Below are positions 16,692 to 25,973 of a DNA stretch of 64,000 nt, one piece after another. The DNA comes from Nitrobacter sp035546855 (GTDB taxonomy: Bacteria; Pseudomonadota; Alphaproteobacteria; Rhizobiales; Xanthobacteraceae), in NCBI GenBank assembly GCA_035546855.1, contig DASZVY010000094.1, forward strand, positions 62,001 through 126,000, read 5' to 3'. The notes under the pieces were generated by a model, which made no database searches, was not told where the DNA came from, and saw only the letters and a list, made by a program, of their open reading frames with translations. Every line of letters starts with the position of its first letter. Within the stretch, counting starts at the first letter, position 1. The position numbers and the translations under genes are program-made.

Positions 16692-17710
16692 CAGCGCTTT
16701 GCCTTTCCCTTGTTGCCTGCTTCCCTTGCGGCCTCTCCCGGCTCCCTGTGGCCGCCGAATCCTTCGCGCATGGCGGACAGGATCTTCTCGGCAAAGGTAT
16801 GTTCCTGTCGCGACCGGAAGCGCGCGAACAGCGCCGCCGTGAGCACTTCCGCCGGCACCGCCTCGTTGATCGCCGCATTGACGGTCCAGCGTCCTTCACC
16901 GGAGTCTTCGACGAAGCCCGAATAGTTTTCGAGGGTGTCGCTGCGGGCGAGTGCGGCTGCGGTCAGATCGAGCAGCCAGGAGGGGATGACGCTGCCGCGG
17001 CGCCAGACCTCCGCGATATCGGCGAGATCCAGCCTGAAGCGGTGCTCCTCGGGAAGAGCGTCGCTTGCCGCATTCTTGAGAATGTCGAAGCCTTCGGCAT
17101 AGGCTTGCATCAGGCCGTATTCGATGCCGTTGTGGACCATCTTGACGAAATGCCCCGCGCCGACAGGCCCGGCATGAAGATAGCCTTGCTCGACGCGCGG
17201 ATCGCGGCCGTCACGGCTCGGCGTGCGAGGGATATCGCCGCGACCGGGCGCCATCGATGCGAAAATCGGATTGAGGCGGTCGACGACGGCCTTGTCGCCG
17301 CCGATCATCATGCAGTAGCCGCGTTCAAGACCCCAGACGCCGCCGCTGGTGCCGACATCGACATAGTGGATGCCCTTTTCCCGCAGCACCTCGGCGCGGC
17401 GGATGTCATCCTGCCAAAACGTATTGCCACCGTCGATGATGACGTCATCGCGCTCCAGCAGCTTTGCGAGGGCATCGATGGTTGTTTGGGTAATAGCGCC
17501 GGCCGGAAGCATGATCCAGACGGCGCGCGGCTTTTGAAGCTTGCTGACGAAATCCTCGAGGCTGGCTGCGCCAATCGCGCCGTCCGCGGCGAGCGTTGCG
17601 ACCGCGTTGCCGTCCTTGTCGTAAACGACGGCTTGGTGGCCTCCCTTCTTCATCAGCCGGCGGACGATGTTTCCGCCCATTCGTCCCAGGCCGACCATGC
17701 CGATCTGCAT
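16691..17710 (-). CDS. gnd: 6-phosphogluconate dehydrogenase, decarboxylating (short form)
   Basis: This enzyme converts 6-phosphogluconate to ribulose 5-phosphate and CO2. At 339 residues it belongs to the short, often NAD-preferring class rather than the 470-residue class. Seen are the dinucleotide motif GMVGLGRMGGN at residues 4-14, DVGTSGGVWGLERGY, and the catalytic HFVKMVHNGIEYG helix. It is the first gene of the tight gnd-zwf-pgl-gntK-HAD run and lies 124 bases downstream of tal-pgi. Confidence 0.95.
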   Translation of the reverse strand: MQIGMVGLGRMGGNIVRRLMKKGGHQAVVYDKDGNAVATLAADGAIGAASLEDFVSKLQKPRAVWIMLPAGAITQTTIDALAKLLERDDVIIDGGNTFWQDDIRRAEVLREKGIHYVDVGTSGGVWGLERGYCMMIGGDKAVVDRLNPIFASMAPGRGDIPRTPSRDGRDPRVEQGYLHAGPVGAGHFVKMVHNGIEYGLMQAYAEGFDILKNAASDALPEEHRFRLDLADIAEVWRRGSVIPSWLLDLTAAALARSDTLENYSGFVEDSGEGRWTVNAAINEAVPAEVLTAALFARFRSRQEHTFAEKILSAMREGFGGHREPGEAAREAGNKGKAKR

Positions 17711-17834
17711 TGTAATGATCCTTATTCCGTATCGGCCGGGGCCAGAATGTGAAGTCTAAGTGCCGCGAATGCGAACGAGTTCCCGTGACCCAATCGCATT
17801 CGCGTGAAATCGGGGCATGCCGCGCGCCCTGACG

Positions 17835-20696
17835 TCAGTTCAAGGCGTTGGCGATGGCATCATTCAGCTTGCCAAGGCCGGATCGAAGGTCGCCCTTGAG
17901 ATGAACGTGCAGTGCACGGCGGCCGCGCTCGGTCAGTACGTCGAAATCGCCGCGTGCCTGCGCCGCCTCGATGACGCCGAAACTCGCGGCGTGACCGGGA
18001 ATTTTCAGATCCTTGGCGGTCTCGGCGGTGATCTGCAGGAAAACGCCGCTGTCCGGGCCGCCCTTGTAGGCCTGCCCGGTCGAATGCAGGAAGCGCGGCC
18101 CGAATTCGGCGCAGGTCGCGACGTTCTTGCGGTCGCGCACGGCAAGCCGCATGCGCTGCAAATCGTCGATGTGCTCGGCGTCGCGGTCGATGTACGCGAG
18201 CAGGGCAACATAGTCGCCGGCTTCCACGCGGGAGAAATGCGCCCTGATCCATGACGTCAGATCGCCGTCCGCGCCTGCCGCGCGGAGCGCTTCACTGTTG
18301 TTGGCGTCGGTATAGATGTCGAGATCGCGCAGCGAGACCACGGGCGTTTCAGGCGGGAGCCGTCCGGTTTTCTCGAATGCGGCCGTCAATTCGCGAGTCT
18401 TGACCTTGGCCGCTTCGACGTCGGGCTGGTCGAAGGGGTTGATGCCGAGAACGGCGCCGGCCACGGCTGTCGCCATCTCCAGGCGGAAGAACTCTTGCCC
18501 AATCTGGTCGATCGACTTCATGACGATGCGCACGACGGGATGCCCGGCGTTTTCAAGTGCCGTTAGCGTGTCCTCGTGGCTGCCGTCGTGCTCGTCCTCG
18601 GTGCGGATGTCGATGAAGAAGCGATCCTTGCCGTAGACCGCCGGGGCGCCAAGCGGTTCGCCTTCGATGGGAATCAGGCCCTTGCCTTCCTTGCCGGTCG
18701 ATTCCGCAATCAGTTGTTCGGCCCACGCGCCGAAATCGGCAATCTTGCGCGACGACAGGATGGTGATCTTGTCGCGGCCTTCGCGGCCGGCCAGTCCCAT
18801 GGCAAGCCCCAATTGCACGCCGGGGTTTTCGCTCGGGGGCACGTCGGCTCCGCAGGAGCGCACCATGGCGAGCGCATGGTCGAGCAGGGTGCGAACGTCG
18901 ATGCCCGCGGTTGCCGCCGGCACCATGCCAAAGGGCGACAGCACGGAGTAACGTCCGCCGATGCTGGGATCGCCATGGAAGGTGCGGGCATAGCCGAGTT
19001 TCGCGGCTTCCTTGTCGAGCGAGGAGCCGGGGTCGGTCACGGCGAGGAAACGGTGACCCGCCTTGCTTGCGCCGATCGCCTTCGCGACGCGCGCATGGAA
19101 GTAGTCTTTCAGGGCGTTCGGTTCGGTGGTGCTGCCGGATTTGCTGGAGACGATGAACACCGTCCTTGCGATGTCGATCGCGGCTTCCAGCGCCCGGATT
19201 TGCGCGGGATCGGTGGAATCGAGCACGTGGAGCTTCGGGAAGCCGGCCTTCTTTGCGAAGGTTTTGGCCAGCACCTCGGGGCCGAGGCTGGAACCGCCCA
19301 TGCCCAGCACGACGGCATCGGTGAATGTCTGCCCCTTCACCCGCCGGGCGAAATCCTCATAGAGCGCGGACTGGCTGTGCTCGGCGGCAACGCTGGCAAG
19401 CCAGCCCAGCCACTTGCTTTCATCCTTGCCGGTCCAGACCGATGCGTCCCGGGCCCAGAGCTTGCGCACCTTGCCGGCCGCGCGCCAGTCTTCCGCGGCA
19501 GCCTTTACCGCTTTTGCCACGGCATCGCCGAGCGACAGGGTCTGGCGGCCGATGCGGTGTCCGAGAATCGTGGCGCGCTTGTGGGCGACCGCGCCCAGCA
19601 GCTTGTCGGCGGCGTCGGCGAACAGTTGCACCCCCTCCCTGACCAGTTGGCGTGTCACGGCGTCGAGCGAGATGCCGGTGGCGTCGAGGTTGGTCAGCAC
19701 CTCGCGGGCACCTTCCACGTTCTCCTCGAGGCTGTCGCGCAGCTTGCCGTGGTCGCGGAAGGCGTCGAGGGTCGCCGGCGGCACGGTATTCACCGTGTCC
19801 TTGCCGATCAGTTCCTCGACGTAGAGAACGTCGCTGTAGTCCTTGTTCTTGGTGCCGGTCGAGGCCCACAGCAGCCGTTGCGGCTTGGCACCCTTGTCCT
19901 TCAATCGCTCCCAGCGGTCGCCGGCGAGGAGCTTCTTGTAGTCCTGATAGGCGAGCTTGGCGTTGGCGATGGCGACCTTGCCCTTGAGCGCGGCGAGGCG
20001 CGCTTTCTCGGCCGGATCGTTGGCTTGCGCGATCTTGTCGTCGAGCTGCTTGTCGACGGCGGTGTCGATGCGGCTGACGAAGAAGCTTGCGACGCTCGCG
20101 ACGTGCGAGGGATCGCCGCCCTTGCGCGCGTAGTCCTCAAGGCCGGACAGGAAGGCTTCGGCAACCTCGACATAGACCTTCTGCGAAAACAGCAGCGTGA
20201 TGTTGACGCTGATGCCCTCGGAGATCAGATGGCGGATCGCAGGCAGGCCTTCCGGCGTCGCCGGCACCTTGATCATGAGATTTTTGCGATTGACCGATTT
20301 CCAGAGCCGTTCGGCTTCCGCGATCGTCGCCTTGGTATCGTTGGCGAGATAGGGCGAGACCTCGAGGCTGACGAAACCGTCGGCGCCGTCGAGCCGGTCG
20401 TAAACCGGACGCAGCACCTCGGCCGCATGCTGGATGTCCTCGATCGCCAGGGTCTCGTAGAGATCGGCGACGGCGCGGTCTCCCGCCTTGAGGATTTTCG
20501 CGATGGCGCCGTCGTATTCGTCGGAGCTGCCGATCGCCTTCTCGAAGATTGCGGGGTTGGAGGTCACGCCGCGAACCCCGTCGCTCTCGACGAGATGCTT
20601 CAGCTCACCCTTGGCGATGAAGCCGCGCGCGAGGAAGTCGAGCCAGACAGCCTGGCCGTGATTCTGGAGATCTTTGACAGGATTCATGATGCTCAT
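17835..20696 (-). CDS. tal-pgi: Bifunctional transaldolase/phosphoglucose isomerase
   Basis: One polypeptide of about 953 residues carries two sugar-phosphate enzymes. Residues 1 to about 370 are transaldolase (AVWLDFLARGFI, GVTSNPAIFEKA, and the Schiff-base lysine in NLMIKVPATPEG). The rest is phosphoglucose isomerase (LGMGGSSLGPEVLAK, SKSGSTTEPNAL, then a C-terminal sugar isomerase half with DIRTEDEHDGSHEDTL). The fusion is known in alphaproteobacteria and links the non-oxidative pentose phosphate route to glucose 6-phosphate. The start at ATG 20696 gives MSIMNPVKDL; the frame stays open to 20750, but the added residues are basic and not family-like. Neighbouring gnd and zwf complete the cycle. 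Confidence 0.95.
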   Translation of the reverse strand: MSIMNPVKDLQNHGQAVWLDFLARGFIAKGELKHLVESDGVRGVTSNPAIFEKAIGSSDEYDGAIAKILKAGDRAVADLYETLAIEDIQHAAEVLRPVYDRLDGADGFVSLEVSPYLANDTKATIAEAERLWKSVNRKNLMIKVPATPEGLPAIRHLISEGISVNITLLFSQKVYVEVAEAFLSGLEDYARKGGDPSHVASVASFFVSRIDTAVDKQLDDKIAQANDPAEKARLAALKGKVAIANAKLAYQDYKKLLAGDRWERLKDKGAKPQRLLWASTGTKNKDYSDVLYVEELIGKDTVNTVPPATLDAFRDHGKLRDSLEENVEGAREVLTNLDATGISLDAVTRQLVREGVQLFADAADKLLGAVAHKRATILGHRIGRQTLSLGDAVAKAVKAAAEDWRAAGKVRKLWARDASVWTGKDESKWLGWLASVAAEHSQSALYEDFARRVKGQTFTDAVVLGMGGSSLGPEVLAKTFAKKAGFPKLHVLDSTDPAQIRALEAAIDIARTVFIVSSKSGSTTEPNALKDYFHARVAKAIGASKAGHRFLAVTDPGSSLDKEAAKLGYARTFHGDPSIGGRYSVLSPFGMVPAATAGIDVRTLLDHALAMVRSCGADVPPSENPGVQLGLAMGLAGREGRDKITILSSRKIADFGAWAEQLIAESTGKEGKGLIPIEGEPLGAPAVYGKDRFFIDIRTEDEHDGSHEDTLTALENAGHPVVRIVMKSIDQIGQEFFRLEMATAVAGAVLGINPFDQPDVEAAKVKTRELTAAFEKTGRLPPETPVVSLRDLDIYTDANNSEALRAAGADGDLTSWIRAHFSRVEAGDYVALLAYIDRDAEHIDDLQRMRLAVRDRKNVATCAEFGPRFLHSTGQAYKGGPDSGVFLQITAETAKDLKIPGHAASFGVIEAAQARGDFDVLTERGRRALHVHLKGDLRSGLGKLNDAIANALN

Positions 20697-20916
20697 CTGT
20701 TCTCGGGAGCGGCTCCGGGGTTCGGGAACCTTTTTCCGGCTTGTGGACAAGGTTTGTCAACACGGAGCGAAATGCGCCCGGAAATGGGACGTTACCGTGA
20801 CGATAACGCCCTGGAGCGAATATTGATCCCCGGGAGCGATTCACGCCTCGCTACCGAGCGTCACAAGGGATGCGACGTCATCGGATTGACACACATGCGG
20901 ACGCGGGTCGGCGCTG

Positions 20917-21972
20917 TCAGCGCAGGCTGGCGTTGATCTTGTCCAGCGCCGCCGATCCCGGGCACAGGTCCTTGGCGGCCAGGGTGTTCAGCGGCCTCTC
21001 CACCGTGTTGAGGTGGGTATGAAGATCCTCCGGCTCCGCGTCGACATAGAGCAGGCCCGTCACCACCTGGCCCTTGGCCGCGTGCTTCTGCAGGAAGGTC
21101 ATGGCGGCGAGACGGTCGTGGACGTCATAATCGGCGTCGAGCTTGCGCAGCGCCAGCCGCGTGCCGTCATGCTGCTCGATCACCTGCACCGATCCGGGTG
21201 CATAGTCCACCGTGATCGGTTCGCGGCCGACCAGCACGTCGAGCCGGTTCACCGCGTCATTGTGCTCGCGCACATAGTCGAAGCTCTTGGTCGAGCCGGC
21301 ATGATTGTTGAAGGCGATGCAGGGGCTGATGACGTCGATGAAGGCGGCCCCCTTGTGCTTGATCGCGGCCTCGATCAGCGGCACGAGCTGGGTCTTGTCG
21401 CCGGAGAAGCTGCGCGCCACGAAGGTCGCGCCGAGCTGCAGGGCGATGGCGACGAGGTCGATGGCGCTGTCGGAATTGGTGATGCCCTTCTTCGATTTCG
21501 AGCCGCGGTCGGCGGTGGCGGAGAACTGGCCCTTGGTGAGGCCGTAGACGCCGTTGTTCTCGACGATATAGGTCATGTTGACGCCGCGGCGGATCGAGTG
21601 CGCGAACTGGCCGAAGCCGATCGAGGCCGAGTCGCCGTCGCCGGAGACGCCGAGGTAGATCAGGTCGCGGTTGGCGAGATTGGCGCCGGTCAGCACCGAC
21701 GGCATGCGTCCGTGAACCGAATTGAAGCCGTGCGAATTGCCGAGGAAGTAGTCGGGCGTCTTCGACGAGCAGCCGATGCCCGAAATCTTGGCGACGCGGT
21801 GCGGCTCGATCGAGAGGTGGAAGCAGGCCTCGATGATCGACGCCGTGATGGAGTCGTGGCCGCAGCCCGCGCAGAGCGTCGAAATCTTGCCTTCGTAGTC
21901 GCGGTGCGTATAGCCGAGGTCGTTGGTCGGCAATCCGGGATGATGGAATTTCGGCTTGGCGATGTAGGTCAT
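20917..21972 (-). CDS. korB: 2-oxoacid:ferredoxin oxidoreductase, beta subunit
   Basis: This is the thiamine pyrophosphate-binding subunit of a CoA-acylating 2-oxoacid:ferredoxin oxidoreductase. Visible are LCAGCGHDSI with the Fe-S cysteines, GIGCSSKTPDYF, the TPP motif GVSGDGDSASIGFGQ, and the metal-proximal ENNGVYGLTKGQ. 351 residues is usual for KorB. It follows the gamma-alpha subunit gene by 137 bases containing a palindromic repeat. The substrate could be 2-oxoglutarate or another 2-oxoacid. The family alone does not settle this. Confidence 0.93.
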   Translation of the reverse strand: MTYIAKPKFHHPGLPTNDLGYTHRDYEGKISTLCAGCGHDSITASIIEACFHLSIEPHRVAKISGIGCSSKTPDYFLGNSHGFNSVHGRMPSVLTGANLANRDLIYLGVSGDGDSASIGFGQFAHSIRRGVNMTYIVENNGVYGLTKGQFSATADRGSKSKKGITNSDSAIDLVAIALQLGATFVARSFSGDKTQLVPLIEAAIKHKGAAFIDVISPCIAFNNHAGSTKSFDYVREHNDAVNRLDVLVGREPITVDYAPGSVQVIEQHDGTRLALRKLDADYDVHDRLAAMTFLQKHAAKGQVVTGLLYVDAEPEDLHTHLNTVERPLNTLAAKDLCPGSAALDKINASLR

Positions 21973-21993
21973 GGATATTTCGACCTCTCAATT

Positions 21994-22083
21994 CGTCATT
22001 GCCGGGCTTGTCCCGGCCATCCACGACTGCTTTGGGCATAAAAGAAAAGACGTGGATGCCCGGCGCGAGGCCGGACATGATGC
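21994..22083. repeat. Dispersed palindromic repeat, family A
   Basis: The left arm CGTCATTGCCGGGCTTGTCC and the right arm CCGGACATGATG form a long imperfect hairpin around an A-rich loop. It lies between korA and korB. Copies of the same design (CATGGCCGGGCTTGTCCCGG, then CATCCACGTC, then the complement) recur through the window. Confidence 0.75.
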
Positions 22084-22109
22084 CCGTAAATGCAGGTGCG
22101 GTGTGGTCA

Positions 22110-23957
22110 TCATGACTTCACCTTCTTCAGCGGCGTGACCTTGAGCTGGTCCTGATGGTCACCGATGGCGCCGGCGATGAAGCGCGCGGTGATCGGCGTA
22201 CCGTCATAGTGCAGGATCGGCACGAGCCGCACCGGATCGATGCCGTTCTCGTTGACGATCAGCGAGCGTAACTGCGCGTCGCGATTCTGCTCGACCACGT
22301 AGACGAAATCGTGATCGGCGATGAAGCTCGCCACGCTGGAATGGAACGGGAAGGCGCGAATCCGCAACCGGTCGAGATGGTGACCGCGCTTTTCGAGGAT
22401 TTCGATGGCTTCGTCCATCGCCGGCGAGGTCGAGCCGTAGTAGATCACGCCATATTTGGTCGGCTTCCGGGCATTGGCCTGGAGCGGCCGCGGCACGAGA
22501 TCCTGGGCGGTCTCGAACTTGCGCAACAGCCGCTGCATGTTGTCGGCATAAACCGCGCCGTCCTCGGAATAACGGGCGTAGCGGTCGCGCGAGGTGCCGC
22601 GCGTGAAGAACGAGCCTTTGCTCGGATGGGTGCCGGGATAGGTGCGGAACGGGATGCCGTCGCCGTCGACGTCGAGGTAGCGGCCGAAGTCGCGCCCGTC
22701 ATCGAGCATTTCAGCGGTCATGACCTTGCCGCGGTCGTAGTCGCGGCTTTCATCCCACTTCAGGGGACGGCAGAGGCGGTGATTCATGCCGATGTCGAGG
22801 TCGAGCATGACGAAGATGACGGTCTGCAGCCGTTCGGCGAGGTCGAAGGCCTGGGCGGCGAATTCGAATGCCTCGGCAGGGTCCTCCGGGAACAGCAGCA
22901 CGTGCTTGGTGTCGCCATGGGAGGCATAGGCGCAGGCGATCACGTCGCATTGCTGGGTGCGCGTCGGCATGCCTGTGGAGGGGCCGGCGCGCTGCACGTT
23001 CATGATCACGGCCGGAATTTCCGCGAAATAGGACAGGCCGATGAATTCCTGCATCAGCGAAATGCCGGGGCCGGAGGTGGCGGTGAAGGCGCGCGCGCCG
23101 TTCCAGGAGGCGCCGATCACGATGCCGATGGAAGCAAGTTCGTCTTCGCCCTGCACGATGGCGTATTTCGCCTTGCCGGTCTCGGGATCATGGCGAAGCT
23201 TCTTGCAGTGGGAGGTGAAGGCGTCCGCGAGGGACGACGACGGCGTGATCGGATACCAGGCGCAGACCGTCGCGCCGCCATAGACCGCGCCGAGCGCGGC
23301 GGCGCTGTTGCCTTCCAGGAAGATGCGGTCGCCGACCTTGTCGGATTTCCCCACCCTGAGCGTGATCGGGCACTTCAGGTTCTGCAGCGCCCAGTCGCGG
23401 CCGAGGTGCAACGCATGAACGTTGGACGAAAGCAGTTTTTCCTTGGTCTTGTACTGCTCGCCGATCAGTTGCTCGATCACCTTGGGATCGATCTCGAGCA
23501 GCGCCGACAGGGCGCCGAGATAGATGATGTTCTTGAACAGTTGCCGCTGGCGCGGGTCGGTATAGGTCGAGTTGGTGATGGCCGTCAGCGGCACGCCGAT
23601 CACCGTGACGTCGTCGCGGAATTTCGACGCGGGCAGCGGTTTCGTGGAATCGTAGAACAGGTAGCCGCCCGGCTCGATCGAGGCGACGTCCCTGTCCCAG
23701 GTCTGCGGGTTCATCGCCACCATCATGTCGACGCCGCCCCGCGCGCCGAGATGGCCGTCCTCGGTGACGCGGACCTCGTACCAGGTCGGCAGGCCCTGGA
23801 TGTTCGACGGAAAGATGTTGCGCGGCGATACCGGCACGCCCATCCGCAGGATCGAGCGGGCGAACAACTCGTTCGCGCTCGCCGAGCCTGAGCCATTGAC
23901 GTTGGCGAAGCGGATGACGAAGTCGTTTACGCTGCTGATCGGACTCTGGACGGACAT
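22110..23957 (-). CDS. korA: 2-oxoacid:ferredoxin oxidoreductase, fused gamma-alpha subunit
   Basis: This protein of about 615 residues has an N-terminal gamma domain (residues 1-190, starting FVIRFANVNGSGSASANELF) fused to an alpha domain with the pyrimidine-binding and CoA segments (ATSGPGISLMQEFIG, QRAGPSTGMPTRTQQCD). Together with KorB it oxidatively decarboxylates a 2-oxoacid to acyl-CoA and reduces ferredoxin. ATG 23957 is preferred because MSVQSPIS opens the conserved region, while the longer frame to 24041 adds an atypical basic stretch. It overlaps the upstream GltD-like gene by about 31 bases, so the three genes form an operon. Confidence 0.93.
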   Translation of the reverse strand: MSVQSPISSVNDFVIRFANVNGSGSASANELFARSILRMGVPVSPRNIFPSNIQGLPTWYEVRVTEDGHLGARGGVDMMVAMNPQTWDRDVASIEPGGYLFYDSTKPLPASKFRDDVTVIGVPLTAITNSTYTDPRQRQLFKNIIYLGALSALLEIDPKVIEQLIGEQYKTKEKLLSSNVHALHLGRDWALQNLKCPITLRVGKSDKVGDRIFLEGNSAAALGAVYGGATVCAWYPITPSSSLADAFTSHCKKLRHDPETGKAKYAIVQGEDELASIGIVIGASWNGARAFTATSGPGISLMQEFIGLSYFAEIPAVIMNVQRAGPSTGMPTRTQQCDVIACAYASHGDTKHVLLFPEDPAEAFEFAAQAFDLAERLQTVIFVMLDLDIGMNHRLCRPLKWDESRDYDRGKVMTAEMLDDGRDFGRYLDVDGDGIPFRTYPGTHPSKGSFFTRGTSRDRYARYSEDGAVYADNMQRLLRKFETAQDLVPRPLQANARKPTKYGVIYYGSTSPAMDEAIEILEKRGHHLDRLRIRAFPFHSSVASFIADHDFVYVVEQNRDAQLRSLIVNENGIDPVRLVPILHYDGTPITARFIAGAIGDHQDQLKVTPLKKVKS

Positions 23958-25726
23958 GATGAACCCGCGTGTGTCATCTCGATGAGATACTTCTGCATGT
24001 CCCACGCACCGGTGGGACAGCGTTCGGCGCACAGGCCGCAATGAAGACAGACGTCCTCGTCCTTCACCATCACGCGGCCGGTCTTGAGGTCATCGGAGAC
24101 GTAGAGCGCCTGGTCGTGATGGGGCGCGGGCGCTTTCAGCCGCCCGCGCAGGTCGTCCTCGTCGCCGTTCCGCGTGAAGGTGATGCAGTCCATCGGACAG
24201 ATGTCGGCGCAGGCGTCGCACTCGATGCACAGCGGCGCATTGAATACGGTCTGGACGTCGCAGTTGAGGCAACGCTCGGCCTCGCCCAGCGCCAGCTTGA
24301 GATCATAGCCGAGTTCGACCTCGGCCTTGATGTCGCGCAACGCGATCGCCTTGTCGCGATGCGGCACCTTGAATCGCTTATCGGCCGAGATATCGTTGTC
24401 GTAGCTCCATTCGTGGATGCCCATCTTCTGGCTGCTGACATGCACCTCGGGCAGCGGCCGATCCTTGATGTCCTCGCCGGACAGCATCTTGTGGATCGAC
24501 AATGCGGCGTCGTGGCCCTGGGCGACCGCCCAGATGATATTCTTCGGGCCGAATGCCGCATCGCCACCGAAGAAGACCTTTGGATGTGTCGAGGCGAAGG
24601 TCGTCTCGTCGACCTTCGGCATGTTCCATTTGTCGAATTCGATGCCGATATCGCGTTCGATCCATGGGAACGCGTTTTCCTGGCCGACCGCGACCAGCAC
24701 GTCGTCGCAGGCGATGGTCTCATTCGGCTCGCCCGAAGGCACCAGGCTGCGCTTGCCCGCGGCGTCGTATTCGGCCCGCACCTTCTCGAAGGTGACGCCG
24801 GTCAACTTGCCGTTGTCGTGCACGAAGGCTTTCGGCACCATGAAGTTGAGGATCGGAATGTCCTCGTGCATGGCGTCTTCCTTTTCCCAGGGCGACGCCT
24901 TCATTTCCTCGAAGCCGGATCGGACGATGACCTTGACGTCCTCGCCGCCGAGCCGGCGCGCGGTGCGGCAGCAGTCCATCGCGGTGTTGCCGCCGCCGAG
25001 CACGATCACACGCTTGCCGATCTTGTCGATGTGGCCGAACGATACCGACGACAGCCACTCGATGCCGATATGGACGTTGGCCGCCGCTTCCTTGCGGCCG
25101 GGTATGTTGAGTTCGCGTCCGCGCGGCGCGCCGGAGCCGATGAAAATCGCATCGTAATTGTCGGCGAGCAGCGCCTTCAGGCTGTCGATGCGGTGGCCGC
25201 CCTTGAAGGTCACGCCGAGATCGAGAATGTAATCGGTTTCTTCGTCGACAACGGAGTCGGGCAGGCGAAATTTTGGAATCTGGGTCCGCATCATGCCGCC
25301 GGCCTTGGGATCCTGGTCGAACACCGTGCAATGGTAGCCGAGCGGAGCAAGGTCGCGCGCCACCGTGAGCGAGGCAGGACCGCCGCCGATCAGCGCGATG
25401 CGCTTGCCGTTCTTCGCGGCCGGGCGAGGCATGCGATGTTGGACGTCGTCCTTGAAATCCGCGGCGACGCGCTTCAGGCGGCAGATCGCCACCGGATTTT
25501 CCTCGACGCGGCCGCGGCGGCAGGCCGGTTCGCACGGGCGATCGCAGGTGCGCCCGAGAATTCCCGGAAACACGTTGGATTTCCAGTTGATCATGTAGGC
25601 GTCGCTGTAGCGACCCTCGGCGATCAGGCGGATGTACTCGGGAACCGGCGTATGCGCCGGACAGGCCCATTGGCAATCGACGACTTTGTGGAAGTAGTTC
25701 GGTGCCGAAATATCAGTCGGTTTCAT
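23927..25726 (-). CDS. GltD-like FAD/NAD(P) oxidoreductase with two extra [4Fe-4S] clusters
   Basis: This flavoprotein of about 599 residues contains the glutamate synthase small-subunit fold: N-terminal cysteines CQWACPAH and CDRPCEPACRRG, the FAD motif IGGGPASLTVARDL, and the NAD(P) motif VLGGGNTAMDCCRTARRLG. The C-terminus adds a bacterial two-cluster ferredoxin (CIECDACADICPMDC and CLHCGLCAERCPTGA). It heads the operon with the 2-oxoacid:ferredoxin oxidoreductase, so it probably passes electrons between that enzyme's ferredoxin and NAD(P)H. No glutamate synthase large subunit is nearby, arguing against a role in glutamate synthesis. Start ATG 25726 gives MKPTDISAPNYF. Confidence 0.9.
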   Translation of the reverse strand: MKPTDISAPNYFHKVVDCQWACPAHTPVPEYIRLIAEGRYSDAYMINWKSNVFPGILGRTCDRPCEPACRRGRVEENPVAICRLKRVAADFKDDVQHRMPRPAAKNGKRIALIGGGPASLTVARDLAPLGYHCTVFDQDPKAGGMMRTQIPKFRLPDSVVDEETDYILDLGVTFKGGHRIDSLKALLADNYDAIFIGSGAPRGRELNIPGRKEAAANVHIGIEWLSSVSFGHIDKIGKRVIVLGGGNTAMDCCRTARRLGGEDVKVIVRSGFEEMKASPWEKEDAMHEDIPILNFMVPKAFVHDNGKLTGVTFEKVRAEYDAAGKRSLVPSGEPNETIACDDVLVAVGQENAFPWIERDIGIEFDKWNMPKVDETTFASTHPKVFFGGDAAFGPKNIIWAVAQGHDAALSIHKMLSGEDIKDRPLPEVHVSSQKMGIHEWSYDNDISADKRFKVPHRDKAIALRDIKAEVELGYDLKLALGEAERCLNCDVQTVFNAPLCIECDACADICPMDCITFTRNGDEDDLRGRLKAPAPHHDQALYVSDDLKTGRVMVKDEDVCLHCGLCAERCPTGAWDMQKYLIEMTHAGSSCPSRVRSAA

Positions 25727-25803
25727 TCCCACCCTGTCCACGCGGGACGCGGTGCCGCGAGGCCTTCATGCTTCGAACACGCGCTTGCGAAGTTCTTGTT
25801 GTT

Positions 25804-25839
25804 CTCTAATCGCATCATCGAATTATCTCATTATTAGAG
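25804..25839. promoter_or_regulatory. Inverted repeat upstream of the GltD-like operon
   Basis: CTCTAAT at 25804-25810 is mirrored by ATTAGAG at 25833-25839 with a 22-base AT-rich spacer. It lies 78 bases upstream of the operon start. It could be an operator or chance; no regulator is adjacent. Confidence 0.3.
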
Positions 25840-25973
25840 CCATTCTATCCGTCCACAAGCCAAATTTGTTTGATCGTCCGTTCGCCTATGGTCAGGCATG
25901 CGCAAGCGTGCACCTTTGTGCGGCGGCGCAATATGTGCAATGCGAAGCGCTCGATGCGCTGCGGGGCGCGCGG

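Noticed and set aside
18576..20936. A 786-residue open frame on the plus strand opposite tal-pgi
   Set aside because: It is a shadow of the high-GC tal-pgi gene; the composition is Arg/Gly/Val/Asp-rich with no known domain, while the minus strand gives a perfect transaldolase-isomerase.
23969..25837. A 622-residue open frame on the plus strand opposite the GltD-like gene
   Set aside because: It is an antisense shadow with no recognisable motif.
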